64,000 nt of DNA from Nitrincola tapanii (GCF_008368715.1 NZ_SMRS01000001.1:186001-250000), one strand, 5' to 3'; positions 8,003 through 16,535 are shown, counted from the stretch's first letter. Numbers and translations are program-made. The notes: a model not told the origin generated them from the letters alone.

Positions 8003-9769
8003 ATGATAGGAAATTTGAGCTTAAGCAAAAATGCACAGTTTTATAGTTTGAAAAAACAGTTAAGCAAAAAATCAGTGGCTGAAGCATTTAAAGACATTTC
8101 CAAAAACCGTATCGGAAATTATTTGATAAATGAGGTAAAAGAAAGCCATATAACAAACTCCGGGAATAAAGCTACTTACTCTATGATCTCATATAAAATT
8201 GAGGCTGAACCCTCCTTTTTGGATGGGACATCCATAAAAGAACACAAGTATGCGTATTTGATGTTAATTGAATTTGATGACGCATTGGCAATCCTGAAAA
8301 AGTACGTGGATTCACCAGAGAAGTATTTTTCTAGATTCATTGATGAATATGACTATGAGAAATTTTGTCATTTTCATGGCAATAAAAACCCAGAATACGA
8401 GCGGGTAACAATGAAAAACATGAGCATATCCAATGCTGTTATTAGGTCCCGTTCGTTGGAAGCGAAAAGTTTAAATGGTATTCTGCCTTCTACATCATCG
8501 AGCAGGTCAATTCCTAGTAATTTTAGAATGAATATTGGCCAAGAGTCGTATACTTTGACTCCGAGCACTTCAAGAGTTAGTCATCGAGATAAAAAGTCTA
8601 AGATTAACGAGTGGATTGACTGGGCGTTTGAGGTAAAAGAGGAAATAAAATCGACAAAAAATTCAAGTGAGTTTATAAGTAACTTTGCCTCGCCTGTTCA
8701 ACTTAAGGATGTTATGGGTAGGGGGTGTAAAGTTGTAGCTATCCTATTTGATTTGAGTGAGATTGAAGACAAAGTAGCTTCTGGCGTTGCAGTCTTGCAG
8801 AAAAATGACGGTACACAATTTAGTGCGAAAGAGATTAACAGATTTTTCAACCAGTTAAAGGCTCCGATGTTGGTGGATGGGGAAGTTCTGAAAGCCAAAG
8901 GTATAGCTTTGACGGGAAAAATTAGCTATTCAAAAAATGTAATTACTGTTAGAAACAGAATTCTTGATCAGGTTTCGGTTATTGAAAGTGGACTGCCAGA
9001 TTACACCGTTGGGTCTTTTATAAATAAGAAAAAACCTTTCTCTGCAGTGTTCGATTCTCCAAATTATTCCTATTTCTCAAAATCATGTTTCGAAGATAAA
9101 AAACTTTTGGATAATATTCAATCTATTCTTAATGTATTTGACGAAAATTATGACTTTAGTAATGTGGAAAGTGAAAAAGAAAAACCGCACGATGCAAGTT
9201 TAACTAGATTCCCGGATAAATCTCTATTCAGAGCTGTGGAGGACAACTATTGTAATGGGCATGATATTATAATATGCGACGATATGAACGATGAGTGGGC
9301 TGATCATATTGCTATTGACAAGTCTAGCACTACGCCCTCGATAACCTTTGTTCACTCCAAATTTACTAAAAAAGATACTTATGGCGCAAGCGCGTTCCAT
9401 GAGGTGGTCGCACAAGCGTTAAAGAATATAGGGCGAACTCAGGCCGAAAAGGGTTTATATAAGATTAAATATGACAATGAGTGGTCTAAAAACTATGAGG
9501 GCACCAAAATTAAGAGGGTTAATGGTGCCAAAAATTGGTCAGAGCTAGAGCAAGCTCTAGATGTTATTGAGCAGAACCCTAATTCAATAAAGAAAATAGT
9601 TCTGGCAACTCCTTTCTTAAAGAAAGCAAAGCTGCGGGGTGAGTTGCAAAAGCTGTCTAATGGGCAGAAGTGTAAGCCCCATTATGTGCAGTTGATTTGG
9701 TTGATTAATACCTTTATAAGTTCATGCAAGGATTTCGGAGTCCAAGCTCATATTCTCTGCAAGCCATAG
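8003..9769 (+). CDS. Integron cassette protein of unknown function, 588 aa
   Basis: This is the first cassette after attI and so the one nearest the usual cassette promoter. It encodes a 588-aa soluble, Lys/Ser-rich protein with no signal peptide or clear membrane segment. The gene is clearly more AT-rich than the flanking chromosome. A conserved-looking block near residues 420-475 (HDIIICDDMNDEWADHIAI, then SITFVHSKFT and GASAFHEVVAQALKNIG) contains Asp, His and Lys residues that could form an active site. I do not recognise the family. An attC begins at its stop codon. Its size is unusual for a cassette, most of which hold ORFs under 300 codons, and a defence-type role is possible but unproven. 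Confidence 0.85.
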   Translation: MIGNLSLSKNAQFYSLKKQLSKKSVAEAFKDISKNRIGNYLINEVKESHITNSGNKATYSMISYKIEAEPSFLDGTSIKEHKYAYLMLIEFDDALAILKKYVDSPEKYFSRFIDEYDYEKFCHFHGNKNPEYERVTMKNMSISNAVIRSRSLEAKSLNGILPSTSSSRSIPSNFRMNIGQESYTLTPSTSRVSHRDKKSKINEWIDWAFEVKEEIKSTKNSSEFISNFASPVQLKDVMGRGCKVVAILFDLSEIEDKVASGVAVLQKNDGTQFSAKEINRFFNQLKAPMLVDGEVLKAKGIALTGKISYSKNVITVRNRILDQVSVIESGLPDYTVGSFINKKKPFSAVFDSPNYSYFSKSCFEDKKLLDNIQSILNVFDENYDFSNVESEKEKPHDASLTRFPDKSLFRAVEDNYCNGHDIIICDDMNDEWADHIAIDKSSTTPSITFVHSKFTKKDTYGASAFHEVVAQALKNIGRTQAEKGLYKIKYDNEWSKNYEGTKIKRVNGAKNWSELEQALDVIEQNPNSIKKIVLATPFLKKAKLRGELQKLSNGQKCKPHYVQLIWLINTFISSCKDFGVQAHILCKP

Positions 9770-9853
9770 CCCTAACAATCGCAGGCACGGCGACGTCTTT
9801 TTCGTTGCGGCTTCGCCTTCACTACAAAGCCGCGCGTGCTGCGGGCGTTATGT
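9769..9853 (+). repeat. attC site of cassette 1
   Basis: R-double-prime CCTAAC at 9771-9776 and R-prime GCGTTATG ending at 9852 bracket an imperfect inverted repeat (CGCAGGCACG against CGTGCTGCGG), the normal attC architecture. Confidence 0.88.
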
Positions 9854-9879
9854 GGTTGGGTAGGTGAGAGGGCCAAGAT

Positions 9880-10758
9880 ATGGAGGAGCTATTTAACACT
9901 CGTGAGATCTCCATTGGCATATGGGTATCGGTCCTCCTGATATGGGCTTTGACAAGAAAAGAGCTTAGGGTGAGTCTGTTTCGCGTTGTTGCGGCAGCGC
10001 TCAACAAACGGCTAGTTCTCTCGGTCTCAGTGTTCGCTGGGCACCTTGCTCTGGTTGTAGGGCTCTTAACGGCAATTGGCTTTTGGCAGTTTGAGATGCT
10101 AAAGGCGACAATATATTGGTTTGTGCTGTCTGGTTTAGCCTTATTCGGGAAGGCGGTTACTTCTTCGAAGCCGATTGAGGATTGGCGGGGAACGCTTAGA
10201 GAGCAGGCTTCTATTATTGTCATTCTCGCCTTTATAGTGAATTCATACACGTTTTCATTGTATGCAGAAATAGTTTTAGTGCCGGTGGTGGCTTTTATAT
10301 CAATGCTTGTCGCCTATACAGAGTTTCATCATAAAGGCGAGCCCATTGCGAATCTATTTTTAAGCGTTCAGGCATTCATTGGCTTTGTCATACTCTTGTT
10401 CGCCGGCATGAATGCGTACAACGATTACGCGAATTTAGCGTCTATAGCCACGGCTAAGGGGTTGTTCCTTCCGGTAGTTCTGGCCACGATGGTAATTCCG
10501 TATATGTATTTTATAGCGCTGTATTCTGCATACGACAGGATTCTTCGAATCTCTACCTTTAGGCAGCCCTCAGAAATGGCGTCGTACATCAGAAGGCGGA
10601 TCCTGTTGAGTGGCGGGCTCCGCTTGCGGAAAGCGCGTCGGATTGCGGCGATAAAACCCTATGAGTTCATGAGAGCTAATAATCGAGAGGATGTCGATCT
10701 GGTTATTGAGAGGCATCTTACAGGTAGTATCGACACCTCAGAAACCGGGTGGGATTGA
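9880..10758 (+). CDS. Polytopic membrane protein of unknown function (cassette 2)
   Basis: A 292-aa integral membrane protein with about eight hydrophobic segments spread over residues 10-225, followed by a basic cytoplasmic-looking C-terminal tail of about 65 residues (RRRILLSGGLRLRKARR onwards). I do not recognise the family. The gene starts 27 bases after the attC of cassette 1 and ends 35 bases before its own attC, so it forms a complete single-gene cassette. Together with cassettes 3 and 5 it makes membrane proteins frequent in this part of the array. Confidence 0.85.
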   Translation: MEELFNTREISIGIWVSVLLIWALTRKELRVSLFRVVAAALNKRLVLSVSVFAGHLALVVGLLTAIGFWQFEMLKATIYWFVLSGLALFGKAVTSSKPIEDWRGTLREQASIIVILAFIVNSYTFSLYAEIVLVPVVAFISMLVAYTEFHHKGEPIANLFLSVQAFIGFVILLFAGMNAYNDYANLASIATAKGLFLPVVLATMVIPYMYFIALYSAYDRILRISTFRQPSEMASYIRRRILLSGGLRLRKARRIAAIKPYEFMRANNREDVDLVIERHLTGSIDTSETGWD

Positions 10759-10793
10759 ACGGAGGGGTTATTCTGATGCAATCAGTAAATCCA

Positions 10794-10853
10794 CATAACC
10801 AAGCCATCCAGTTGACGCTCGTGCCTCGCGCAACTGATGGCGAGCGTTGGGCG
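10794..10853 (+). repeat. attC site of cassette 2
   Basis: A short attC (about 60 bases): ATAACC at the left, GCGTTGGGC at the right, and the inner arms CCATCCAGTTG and CAACTGATGG pair. Confidence 0.88.
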
Positions 10854-10886
10854 GCTTGAAGTGGCTAAGGGGTAAACCAAAGCGTA

Positions 10887-12287
10887 ATGTCTATGTATAG
10901 TGATGACGAACCAGCTTGGCGGCAACATTTTCCGACCTACCACTTTGAAGATCGGGACGTTGCGCTAGAGGAATATCGCCTAACTGCAAAAACCCTGGAA
11001 GCAGATGAACGGGTGTTCCTAAATGCAGCAAATATATCCATCGTAATAGGTGCTGCATTCGGCTCGCTTGCTCTCGGAAACCTCAATGCTCTTACATCAT
11101 CCCTTGCGCCGTACGTTCCTGAGCTTGCGACGCTTTTCGTTGTTCTATTGGTTTCAGTTGCGGCCGGAGTCATCTTCTTGCGGTACTTTGCAGACCGTCA
11201 AAAGGCCATCGTTTTTGCTGGTAGAAAGCTAATCGTACTTCGTCGCATGCTGGGAATGTCCTACGGAAGATTGCAACTCGTTCTTCCAAATTGGCGTGTC
11301 GAAGGCGCAGATGAACCTTTCGCATTACGCTTGTTCCCGGGTTGGAACACATATGTCGCATATCCTTGCTATGCGCTCGCGGGTATATCGTCAGTCGTGG
11401 TTTTCTTCGTTGGTGCCACTATCCTTTCCAAGGTTTTTGGCGCAAACCATATTTCAGCGTCCCTGCATCCTCTTTTTCTAGCAATCTTCCTATCAGTGGC
11501 TTGGTTCGTATATCTCTGCTGGCTCTATCGTAAGGCTCTGCTGGATACTCATGAGCGCACTTCCTTCTTGGTGGCACGGACTATCGCGAATATTCTTGGT
11601 GTCAGGATCGATGATCGTGCTGAGTACCTGATTTATCGAGCAAATCTTGCTACACACGAAGTTCATCGCCTAGGGATCGACCTCACTTCGCTAAAGAAAA
11701 TGGCTGTCCAGATTGAGGACAAGGAATTTTTCTCACATCGTGGTGTAAGTTGGAAGGGTATTGCAAGGCTGCTTCTTTCAGTCATGAGACTTGGGCCAAG
11801 ATCGGGAGGTTCAACCATCACACAGCAGTTGGCGCGAACACTCTTTATCGTTGATCAAAGTAAACTAATACGGCGTAAGCTGGTTGAAATACTTCTGGCA
11901 CTTTGGCTTTCAAAGGTCATTTCAAAGGATCGTGTGTTAGAAATGTACCTTGCGTCCGTTCGCTTCGATTATGGTGTAATGGGGATAGCAGCAGCATGCT
12001 CACGTTTTCTGAAGGGACCAAGAGAGTCCGCTATTGGGATTGCTGAGGCGTTCTTCCTAATAGAGAGGCTATCGAACGTCAGGTCGCTGCTACTTGGGCC
12101 AAGGGTTGCCCAAACACTACGACGGGCTGTTTACGATGGGGTACTAACTGCGGAAGATGCAGTTAATACTGTTGCTATCTATCGCAGGGTGATTGATCAA
12201 GGTTTAATAAATGATCAGAGCAAATATCTACCAGAACTGGAGATTGAGTGGCTCGCCGCCCAACAAAGCGTTGCAGGGGACGTTTGA
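10887..12287 (+). CDS. Membrane-anchored GT51 transglycosylase-domain protein (cassette 3)
   Basis: A 466-aa protein with two parts. Residues 1-225 contain four predicted membrane segments in two pairs (about 45-65, 72-95, 155-180, 190-212) with a conserved-looking cytoplasmic loop RRMLGMSYGRLQLVLPNW. Residues about 265-420 hold the hallmarks of peptidoglycan glycosyltransferase family 51: EDKEFFSHRGV with the first catalytic Glu, GGSTITQQLARTLF, and RRKLVEILLALWLSK followed by RVLEMYLA with the second Glu region. There is no penicillin-binding transpeptidase domain. GT51 enzymes polymerise lipid II at the membrane. The N-terminal half recalls paired-TM domains such as SLATT, but I could not confirm that. 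The coding end overlaps the attC. Confidence 0.85.
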   Translation: MSMYSDDEPAWRQHFPTYHFEDRDVALEEYRLTAKTLEADERVFLNAANISIVIGAAFGSLALGNLNALTSSLAPYVPELATLFVVLLVSVAAGVIFLRYFADRQKAIVFAGRKLIVLRRMLGMSYGRLQLVLPNWRVEGADEPFALRLFPGWNTYVAYPCYALAGISSVVVFFVGATILSKVFGANHISASLHPLFLAIFLSVAWFVYLCWLYRKALLDTHERTSFLVARTIANILGVRIDDRAEYLIYRANLATHEVHRLGIDLTSLKKMAVQIEDKEFFSHRGVSWKGIARLLLSVMRLGPRSGGSTITQQLARTLFIVDQSKLIRRKLVEILLALWLSKVISKDRVLEMYLASVRFDYGVMGIAAACSRFLKGPRESAIGIAEAFFLIERLSNVRSLLLGPRVAQTLRRAVYDGVLTAEDAVNTVAIYRRVIDQGLINDQSKYLPELEIEWLAAQQSVAGDV

Positions 12288-12357
12288 TCCGTTGCCCATT
12301 TTCTGCTGCTGCAAAAAAAGCCGCCGTCTCAAACGCCCCTGAACTCAAGCGTTAGCC
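12258..12357 (+). repeat. attC site of cassette 3
   Basis: GCCCAAC at the left and GCGTTAGCC ending at 12357. The inner arms CAGGGGACGTTTGA and TCAAACGCCCCTG are almost perfectly complementary. The left third overlaps the end of the transglycosylase-domain gene. Confidence 0.9.
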
Positions 12358-12373
12358 AAGTAAGTGAGTCAGT

Positions 12374-12751
12374 ATGTGCAATATTTTGAGATACGAAAAA
12401 AGGCATGAAGATGAGTTGCTTGCACTTCTGAAAAATGAGCCAGACTGGAACTCGTTCACCAGTGATGTCGCGATTGGAAAGTTTAGGGAATCTCTGTTAA
12501 ACAGTGAATCATATATATGTGAAAGTCATGGCGCGATCTGTGGGTATGTTCGTGCTTTGGTTGATGGATTCGGCGTGTACGTGAGTGAGCTTTATGTCGC
12601 CCCACAATACAGAAATAATGGCTACGGAAAAGAGCTTCTCGGGAAAGTAAGGCAGGCTCATCTCGAACAGGACGTTTACGTACTTTCTGACGAAGATTTG
12701 TATTATGGCAAGCTCGGCTGTAAGCGTGTTGGCTCTGTTTTTCAATTGTAA
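12374..12751 (+). CDS. GNAT-family N-acetyltransferase (cassette 4)
   Basis: A 125-aa single-domain GNAT protein. The acetyl-CoA motif A is seen as VSELYVAPQYRNNGYGKELL (Q/R-x-x-G-x-G/A pattern), and the C-terminal VLSDEDLYYGKLGCKRVG matches the usual beta6-beta7 end. The substrate cannot be told. Small GNAT genes are among the most common integron cassettes. It lies between the attC of cassette 3 and a truncated attC. Confidence 0.85.
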   Translation: MCNILRYEKRHEDELLALLKNEPDWNSFTSDVAIGKFRESLLNSESYICESHGAICGYVRALVDGFGVYVSELYVAPQYRNNGYGKELLGKVRQAHLEQDVYVLSDEDLYYGKLGCKRVGSVFQL

Positions 12752-12757
12752 GTCGAT

Positions 12758-12835
12758 GGCTAACAATGCATTGCAGCGGACAAGCCGCTTTCGGCAGGAG
12801 CCAAGAGGCGGATCAAAGGCTTGGCAGTAGGGGTA
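12758..12835 (+). repeat. Truncated attC of cassette 4
   Basis: GGCTAACAATGCATTGCAGCGG is a typical left attC arm, but the complementary right arm with a GTTRRRY box is not found within the following 100 bases. The site seems to have lost its right half. Confidence 0.6.
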
Positions 12836-12965
12836 AATATAGAAGTAACTGTGAGTATCTTGTTTGGATTGGAAATCTGGGTCTTCGTGACACTTCAATT
12901 TGTTAAGGGGGTTCTTATGGAAAATTCATTCGTGAAATCATGCGTATGGTGCGGGGTGGCGTTTC

Positions 12966-13074
12966 TGCGAGGCCATGGTGGGACACTTCCAATCCAGACG
13001 AGAGATTATCAGTTACCGAATATTTGCCCGGCCAGGAGAAACGTAGAGAGGTTCGAGTCCTCTCCCTCGCACCA
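12966..13074 (+). ncRNA. tRNA-like sequence with T-arm, acceptor stem and CCA, no canonical anticodon arm
   Basis: 13049-13074 has the form of a tRNA 3-prime end: a T-stem AGAGG/CCTCT around the loop TTCGAGT, then an acceptor strand CCTCGCA and CCA. The 7 bases TGCGAGG at 12966-12972 are perfectly complementary to CCTCGCA. The total span of 109 bases is too long for a normal tRNA, and I could not fold a convincing D-arm or anticodon arm in between. It may be a decayed tRNA gene, a tRNA fragment left by an integrative element, or a structured RNA. No ORF longer than about 100 codons is credible in 12752-13138. Confidence 0.45.
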
Positions 13075-13120
13075 ATATCATTCTGCGGATGTATTCGCAA
13101 TAGTGCATCAGCGTTAAGCC
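13075..13120 (+). repeat. attC right half ending the ORF-less segment
   Basis: GCGTTAAGCC at 13111-13120 is an R-prime type box right before the next gene, and TGCGGAT/ATTCGCA forms an inner hairpin. No matching left box is evident, so the site is degenerate. Confidence 0.5.
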
Positions 13121-13138
13121 CAAAGTGAGTCAGACGAG

Positions 13139-13615
13139 ATGTCACAGTATGAAATTTTGAGTGTCATTTTAGCCTGTATCGCGACTATTGTTAGCCTGGT
13201 TGTTTGGGGTGGACAGCGAAAAATTCAGAGAGAAGCCAATGATCTTCAGCGTGCAACATCGGAACTTGCCAAAAAGCAGTTGGAGATTCTGCTCAGGGAA
13301 GAGAGGGGAAAGAATGCTGCTCGACTGTCCTTCGACATTCTTAAAGATGGTAAGACTTACCGCTTTCGCATAACAAACATCAGCGATGTTGCCGCGAAAA
13401 ATGTTGATCTACGGCTGTTGGTGAAACCCGAAGATAGCCCTCTCGTAACGAATGATTATGAGGCTAAATTTCCCGTGCCAATACTTCAGCCGGGAGGCAC
13501 AGTTACTTTGATTGCAGCGATCCACTTCGGGAGCCCTACGGCATACAATGCTGTGCTTTCATGGGTTAATCCGGATGGCGTCGAGGTTTCGGAAGAGACA
13601 TATGCAGCGTTGTAG
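13139..13615 (+). CDS. Small membrane-anchored protein of unknown function (cassette 5)
   Basis: A 158-aa protein has one N-terminal transmembrane segment (about residues 6-24), then a charged coiled-coil-like stretch (25-60). The C-terminal beta-rich domain (about 60-158) contains FRITNISDVAAKNVDL and ILQPGGTVTL, reminiscent of Ig-like folds that follow a membrane anchor. I do not recognise the family. It is a complete single-gene cassette with an attC at its stop. Confidence 0.75.
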   Translation: MSQYEILSVILACIATIVSLVVWGGQRKIQREANDLQRATSELAKKQLEILLREERGKNAARLSFDILKDGKTYRFRITNISDVAAKNVDLRLLVKPEDSPLVTNDYEAKFPVPILQPGGTVTLIAAIHFGSPTAYNAVLSWVNPDGVEVSEETYAAL

Positions 13616-13687
13616 GCTTAACAAGCGCATGTTATCGGACTGGGTTTCCGCTGCGCTACAAACCAGCCGCAAATGCGAGCGTTATGC
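13615..13687 (+). repeat. attC site of cassette 5
   Basis: GGCTTAAC at 13615-13622, right box GCGTTATGC at 13679-13687, arms GCGCAT against ATGCGAGC, and inner CTGGGTTTCCGCTGC. This inner sequence is almost identical to that of the attC split by the IS3 element, so the two cassettes probably share an origin. Confidence 0.9.
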
Positions 13688-13766
13688 AGGAAAATATGAT
13701 GTGGTGCTTGAGGATAATAATTCACGAACGGCCAATGGCTCTGACGATGAGAAGAATACGTAACGC

Positions 13767-14807
13767 ATGAGTCTTACCCTCTCGCAGCTATTCCCTGGAA
13801 TCGAAACTGGTCTAAACCGGATTGGATTTCTCTTTGGTGCCGGGACTTCTAAGGAAGCGGGTTACCCTTTGATGGGCGACCTCACAAAGACAGTCGTTTC
13901 GAATCTTAGCCCAGCCCTAAAGACAACCCTCGATGAAATATTGGCTGCAAAGGCACTTACCTATAGCCCTGCAACAGGCACTCCCAATATCGAAATCCTT
14001 TCCGATTTGGTCACCGAGTATTTCGTTACGACTCAGGAGTCAAAATATGGAGACCTAGAGTCGGAGATCCGTAAATTAATTGTTGACGCGATTTTGTCGG
14101 TCACCTCTCCAGACCTCACTCATCACGTTCGCTTTCTCGAAGCTCTGAAACGAAGGGCACATGGAACCTCTTCAACAGTCACGATCCTGACAACCAACTA
14201 CGATGTTCTCTTCGAATTAGCGGCTGGAGAGGTTGGCGTCCGCGTTGAGACAGGATTTGATGGCCCTTTGAAAAGGCAGTTCGACCCAGCTGTCTTTGAT
14301 CTGGCAAGGGGGACCATTGATAAAACGCGTTTCACACACCGTAGCGAGCTCCACGTAAACATAATCAAACTTCACGGTTCGGTTTCTTGGTTGAAGGATG
14401 GAGACCGTGTTTTTGAAAGCGGTCTTGACCTGCAAAGCGCTACACCAGAAAGAGCACTTGTTTTGCCGCGCCGAAGAAAGGTTATGGACACTCTCTCAGA
14501 GCCATTCGATCAGCTTTTTACTCGCGCTTCTCGGACACTCGGCTCGAATTGTCAGTTTGTCGTAGCGTGCGGATTCAGCTTTGGCGACAAGCACATCAAC
14601 GATCAGCTGATCTTACCGAAACTTAGAGCTGGAAAGATTCGATTGACTGCGTTGTGCGGTGAAGAGCCGGACTGTATTGGGGAGTTGAAAAGATTTCCAC
14701 CATTTCACGCAGGTTTTCCCACTAACTGTTTCATCGACCAAAAGGACACAGGAGCAGGGACAGACCTTTGGAAATTCAGCGCCCTAGCCCAATTGTTGGA
14801 ACCGTAA
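13767..14807 (+). CDS. SIR2-family NADase-like protein of a SIR2-HerA antiphage system
   Basis: A 346-aa SIR2-like protein. NAD-binding motifs are visible: FLFGAGTSKEAGYPLMGDL near residue 22, ILTTNYD near residue 141, and IKLHGSVSWL with the catalytic His near residue 200. VVACGFSFGDKHIND near residue 265 is the block typical of defence-type SIR2_2 proteins. In known SIR2-HerA (Nezha-type) systems the SIR2 subunit degrades NAD+ and causes abortive infection when its partner ATPase senses phage. The HerA gene follows after 14 bases with its own ribosome site, so both form one two-gene cassette. The function is inferred from motifs plus pairing. Confidence 0.9.
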   Translation: MSLTLSQLFPGIETGLNRIGFLFGAGTSKEAGYPLMGDLTKTVVSNLSPALKTTLDEILAAKALTYSPATGTPNIEILSDLVTEYFVTTQESKYGDLESEIRKLIVDAILSVTSPDLTHHVRFLEALKRRAHGTSSTVTILTTNYDVLFELAAGEVGVRVETGFDGPLKRQFDPAVFDLARGTIDKTRFTHRSELHVNIIKLHGSVSWLKDGDRVFESGLDLQSATPERALVLPRRRKVMDTLSEPFDQLFTRASRTLGSNCQFVVACGFSFGDKHINDQLILPKLRAGKIRLTALCGEEPDCIGELKRFPPFHAGFPTNCFIDQKDTGAGTDLWKFSALAQLLEP

Positions 14808-14821
14808 GGAGCAGGCAATAT

Positions 14822-16534
14822 ATGAATGATTACAAAATTGGACGAGTCGTCGGAGTTTCCGGCGAGCGCATTTTCATTACTCTCATGGACCACTCAGATG
14901 GGGGAGACATTGAAGAGGGCGTCCCTCCGACCATGATCGTAAATCTGCCAGGTGACACAGGCCCAACTCCTTTGCTAATTGGTCAACCCGGCACTTTTGT
15001 TTCTGTCGGTCTGCCATCGGGTCGACTCCTAGCGATGATCACGACAATCGACATGAAGGAAAGCGCTCCACTTCAAGCAGAGATCAGAAATGCTGAGGCC
15101 GAAGGGGATGCAATAATCGAAGAGCAAAAGAGGGTGGTCTCAGCCGTACCGGTGGGAACACTTGATGTAGCCGGGACTTTCGAACGAGGCGCCGATGTGT
15201 TGCCGACAGTGAATTCGTCGGCATTCGCAGTGCCACCGGCGACTATCGACAGTATTTATCGGCAATACGCGGATGGGAATTTTTTCCTTGGCCATTTGTC
15301 GCTGATCCCTGATCAACAGGCCAACATCAACTTGGATGCTTTCTTGTCACGGCACGGAGCGATACTTGGGCAGACTGGTGGTGGTAAATCTTGGACGGTG
15401 GCTTCGTTCCTGCAAAAGATCGCTGCATTCCCTCAATCTACTGTTGTGCTGTTCGACTTGCATGGGGAATATGGCTCGGCATTCGGAGACGAAGCAGACG
15501 TGATCTCTGGAGCTGATATTGAGTTGCCTTATTGGCTGATGAACAGTGAGGAGCTCCTCGGGTTGATGGTTGATCGTAGCGAATCAGCAGCTCCCAACCA
15601 AATCGCGAAGTTCAAGGAGCTACTTCAAGGGGCGAAGGACAGGCATCCAGAAAATCAGACACTCGGGCTTGATCGAATTACGATCGACACGCCTGTGTAT
15701 TTTGATTTTGCGAAAATCCTTAATGAGTTCCGTAGATTGGACACCCAAATGGTTGCAGGACAACGCGGCGAGCGCCAAGGGCCGCTTTTCGGCCAGTTCA
15801 CTCGCCTATTGATGCGAGTCGATTCGAGATTAAATGACCGACGTTACGATCTAATTTTCCACCCACAGACTTATGCGACAAGTGCATCCATGGAAGATCT
15901 TTTCCGTCGACTTCTTGGGGCAACTTCTGCCGCGAGAAAAAAGGTTGTAATTATTGATTTGAGCCCAGTGCCTTTCGATGTTCGAAATTCAGTAATCTCA
16001 CTAATTCTTAGGTGCCTTTTCGATTTTGCTTACTGGTATCGGAGGGTAAATGGGACTTCATACCCAATCGCAGTCTTTGCGGACGAGGCCCACATCTACC
16101 TTAACGATAGTGACTCAGACGCGAGATCGTCGCGGGAGTCAGCCGAACGTATCGCAAAGGAAGGTCGGAAATATGGAATTAGCCTCACAGTCATAAGTCA
16201 GAGGCCGCGCGAGGTGTCGGCAACAATCCTTTCACAATGTAATTCGTTCTTGTGCCTGCGACTTTCGAATCCAGACGATCAAAGTTATGTGAGAAACCTT
16301 TTGCCCGATTCGGTGAGAGGAATCACAAGCATGTTTTCCACTCTTAGAAGGGGAGAAGGAATCTTGCTCGGCGACTCGGTGATGATGCCGACTAGGATAC
16401 GAATCGATCCTCCGAACCCAACTCCTCACAGCGAGGATACTTCGTTCTACGCTACGTGGAATGAAGATCCTGAGGAAATAGATGTTGCTGGCGTCCTTGA
16501 TGCGTGGCGACGACAAGCGGTTACAGGCGCATAA
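14822..16534 (+). CDS. HerA-type ATPase of a SIR2-HerA antiphage system
   Basis: A 570-aa HerA/FtsK-type ATPase. The N-terminal ~95 residues form a HAS-barrel-like beta domain. Walker A GQTGGGKS lies near 183-190, Walker B VFADEAH near 419-425, followed by an Arg/Gln-rich sensor segment with VISQRPREV and ILSQCNSFLCLRLSN. The start at 14822 was chosen because GGAG lies just upstream and the protein then begins in the usual way (NDYKIGRVVGVSGE). HerA proteins form hexamers; in SIR2-HerA complexes the ATPase assembles with SIR2 and gates its NADase. The stop codon lies inside the left box of an attC that is interrupted by an IS1111-type remnant. Confidence 0.92.
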   Translation: MNDYKIGRVVGVSGERIFITLMDHSDGGDIEEGVPPTMIVNLPGDTGPTPLLIGQPGTFVSVGLPSGRLLAMITTIDMKESAPLQAEIRNAEAEGDAIIEEQKRVVSAVPVGTLDVAGTFERGADVLPTVNSSAFAVPPATIDSIYRQYADGNFFLGHLSLIPDQQANINLDAFLSRHGAILGQTGGGKSWTVASFLQKIAAFPQSTVVLFDLHGEYGSAFGDEADVISGADIELPYWLMNSEELLGLMVDRSESAAPNQIAKFKELLQGAKDRHPENQTLGLDRITIDTPVYFDFAKILNEFRRLDTQMVAGQRGERQGPLFGQFTRLLMRVDSRLNDRRYDLIFHPQTYATSASMEDLFRRLLGATSAARKKVVIIDLSPVPFDVRNSVISLILRCLFDFAYWYRRVNGTSYPIAVFADEAHIYLNDSDSDARSSRESAERIAKEGRKYGISLTVISQRPREVSATILSQCNSFLCLRLSNPDDQSYVRNLLPDSVRGITSMFSTLRRGEGILLGDSVMMPTRIRIDPPNPTPHSEDTSFYATWNEDPEEIDVAGVLDAWRRQAVTGA

Positions 16535-16535
16535 C

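Noticed and set aside
12966-13074. A functional canonical tRNA gene
   Set aside because: The span is too long, and no D-arm or anticodon arm with a T33-type loop could be folded; kept only as tRNA-like.
13767-14807. SIR2 protein as a protein deacetylase (CobB)
   Set aside because: The zinc-binding Cys pairs of CobB are absent, and the SFGDKHIND block plus HerA partner point to a defence NADase.
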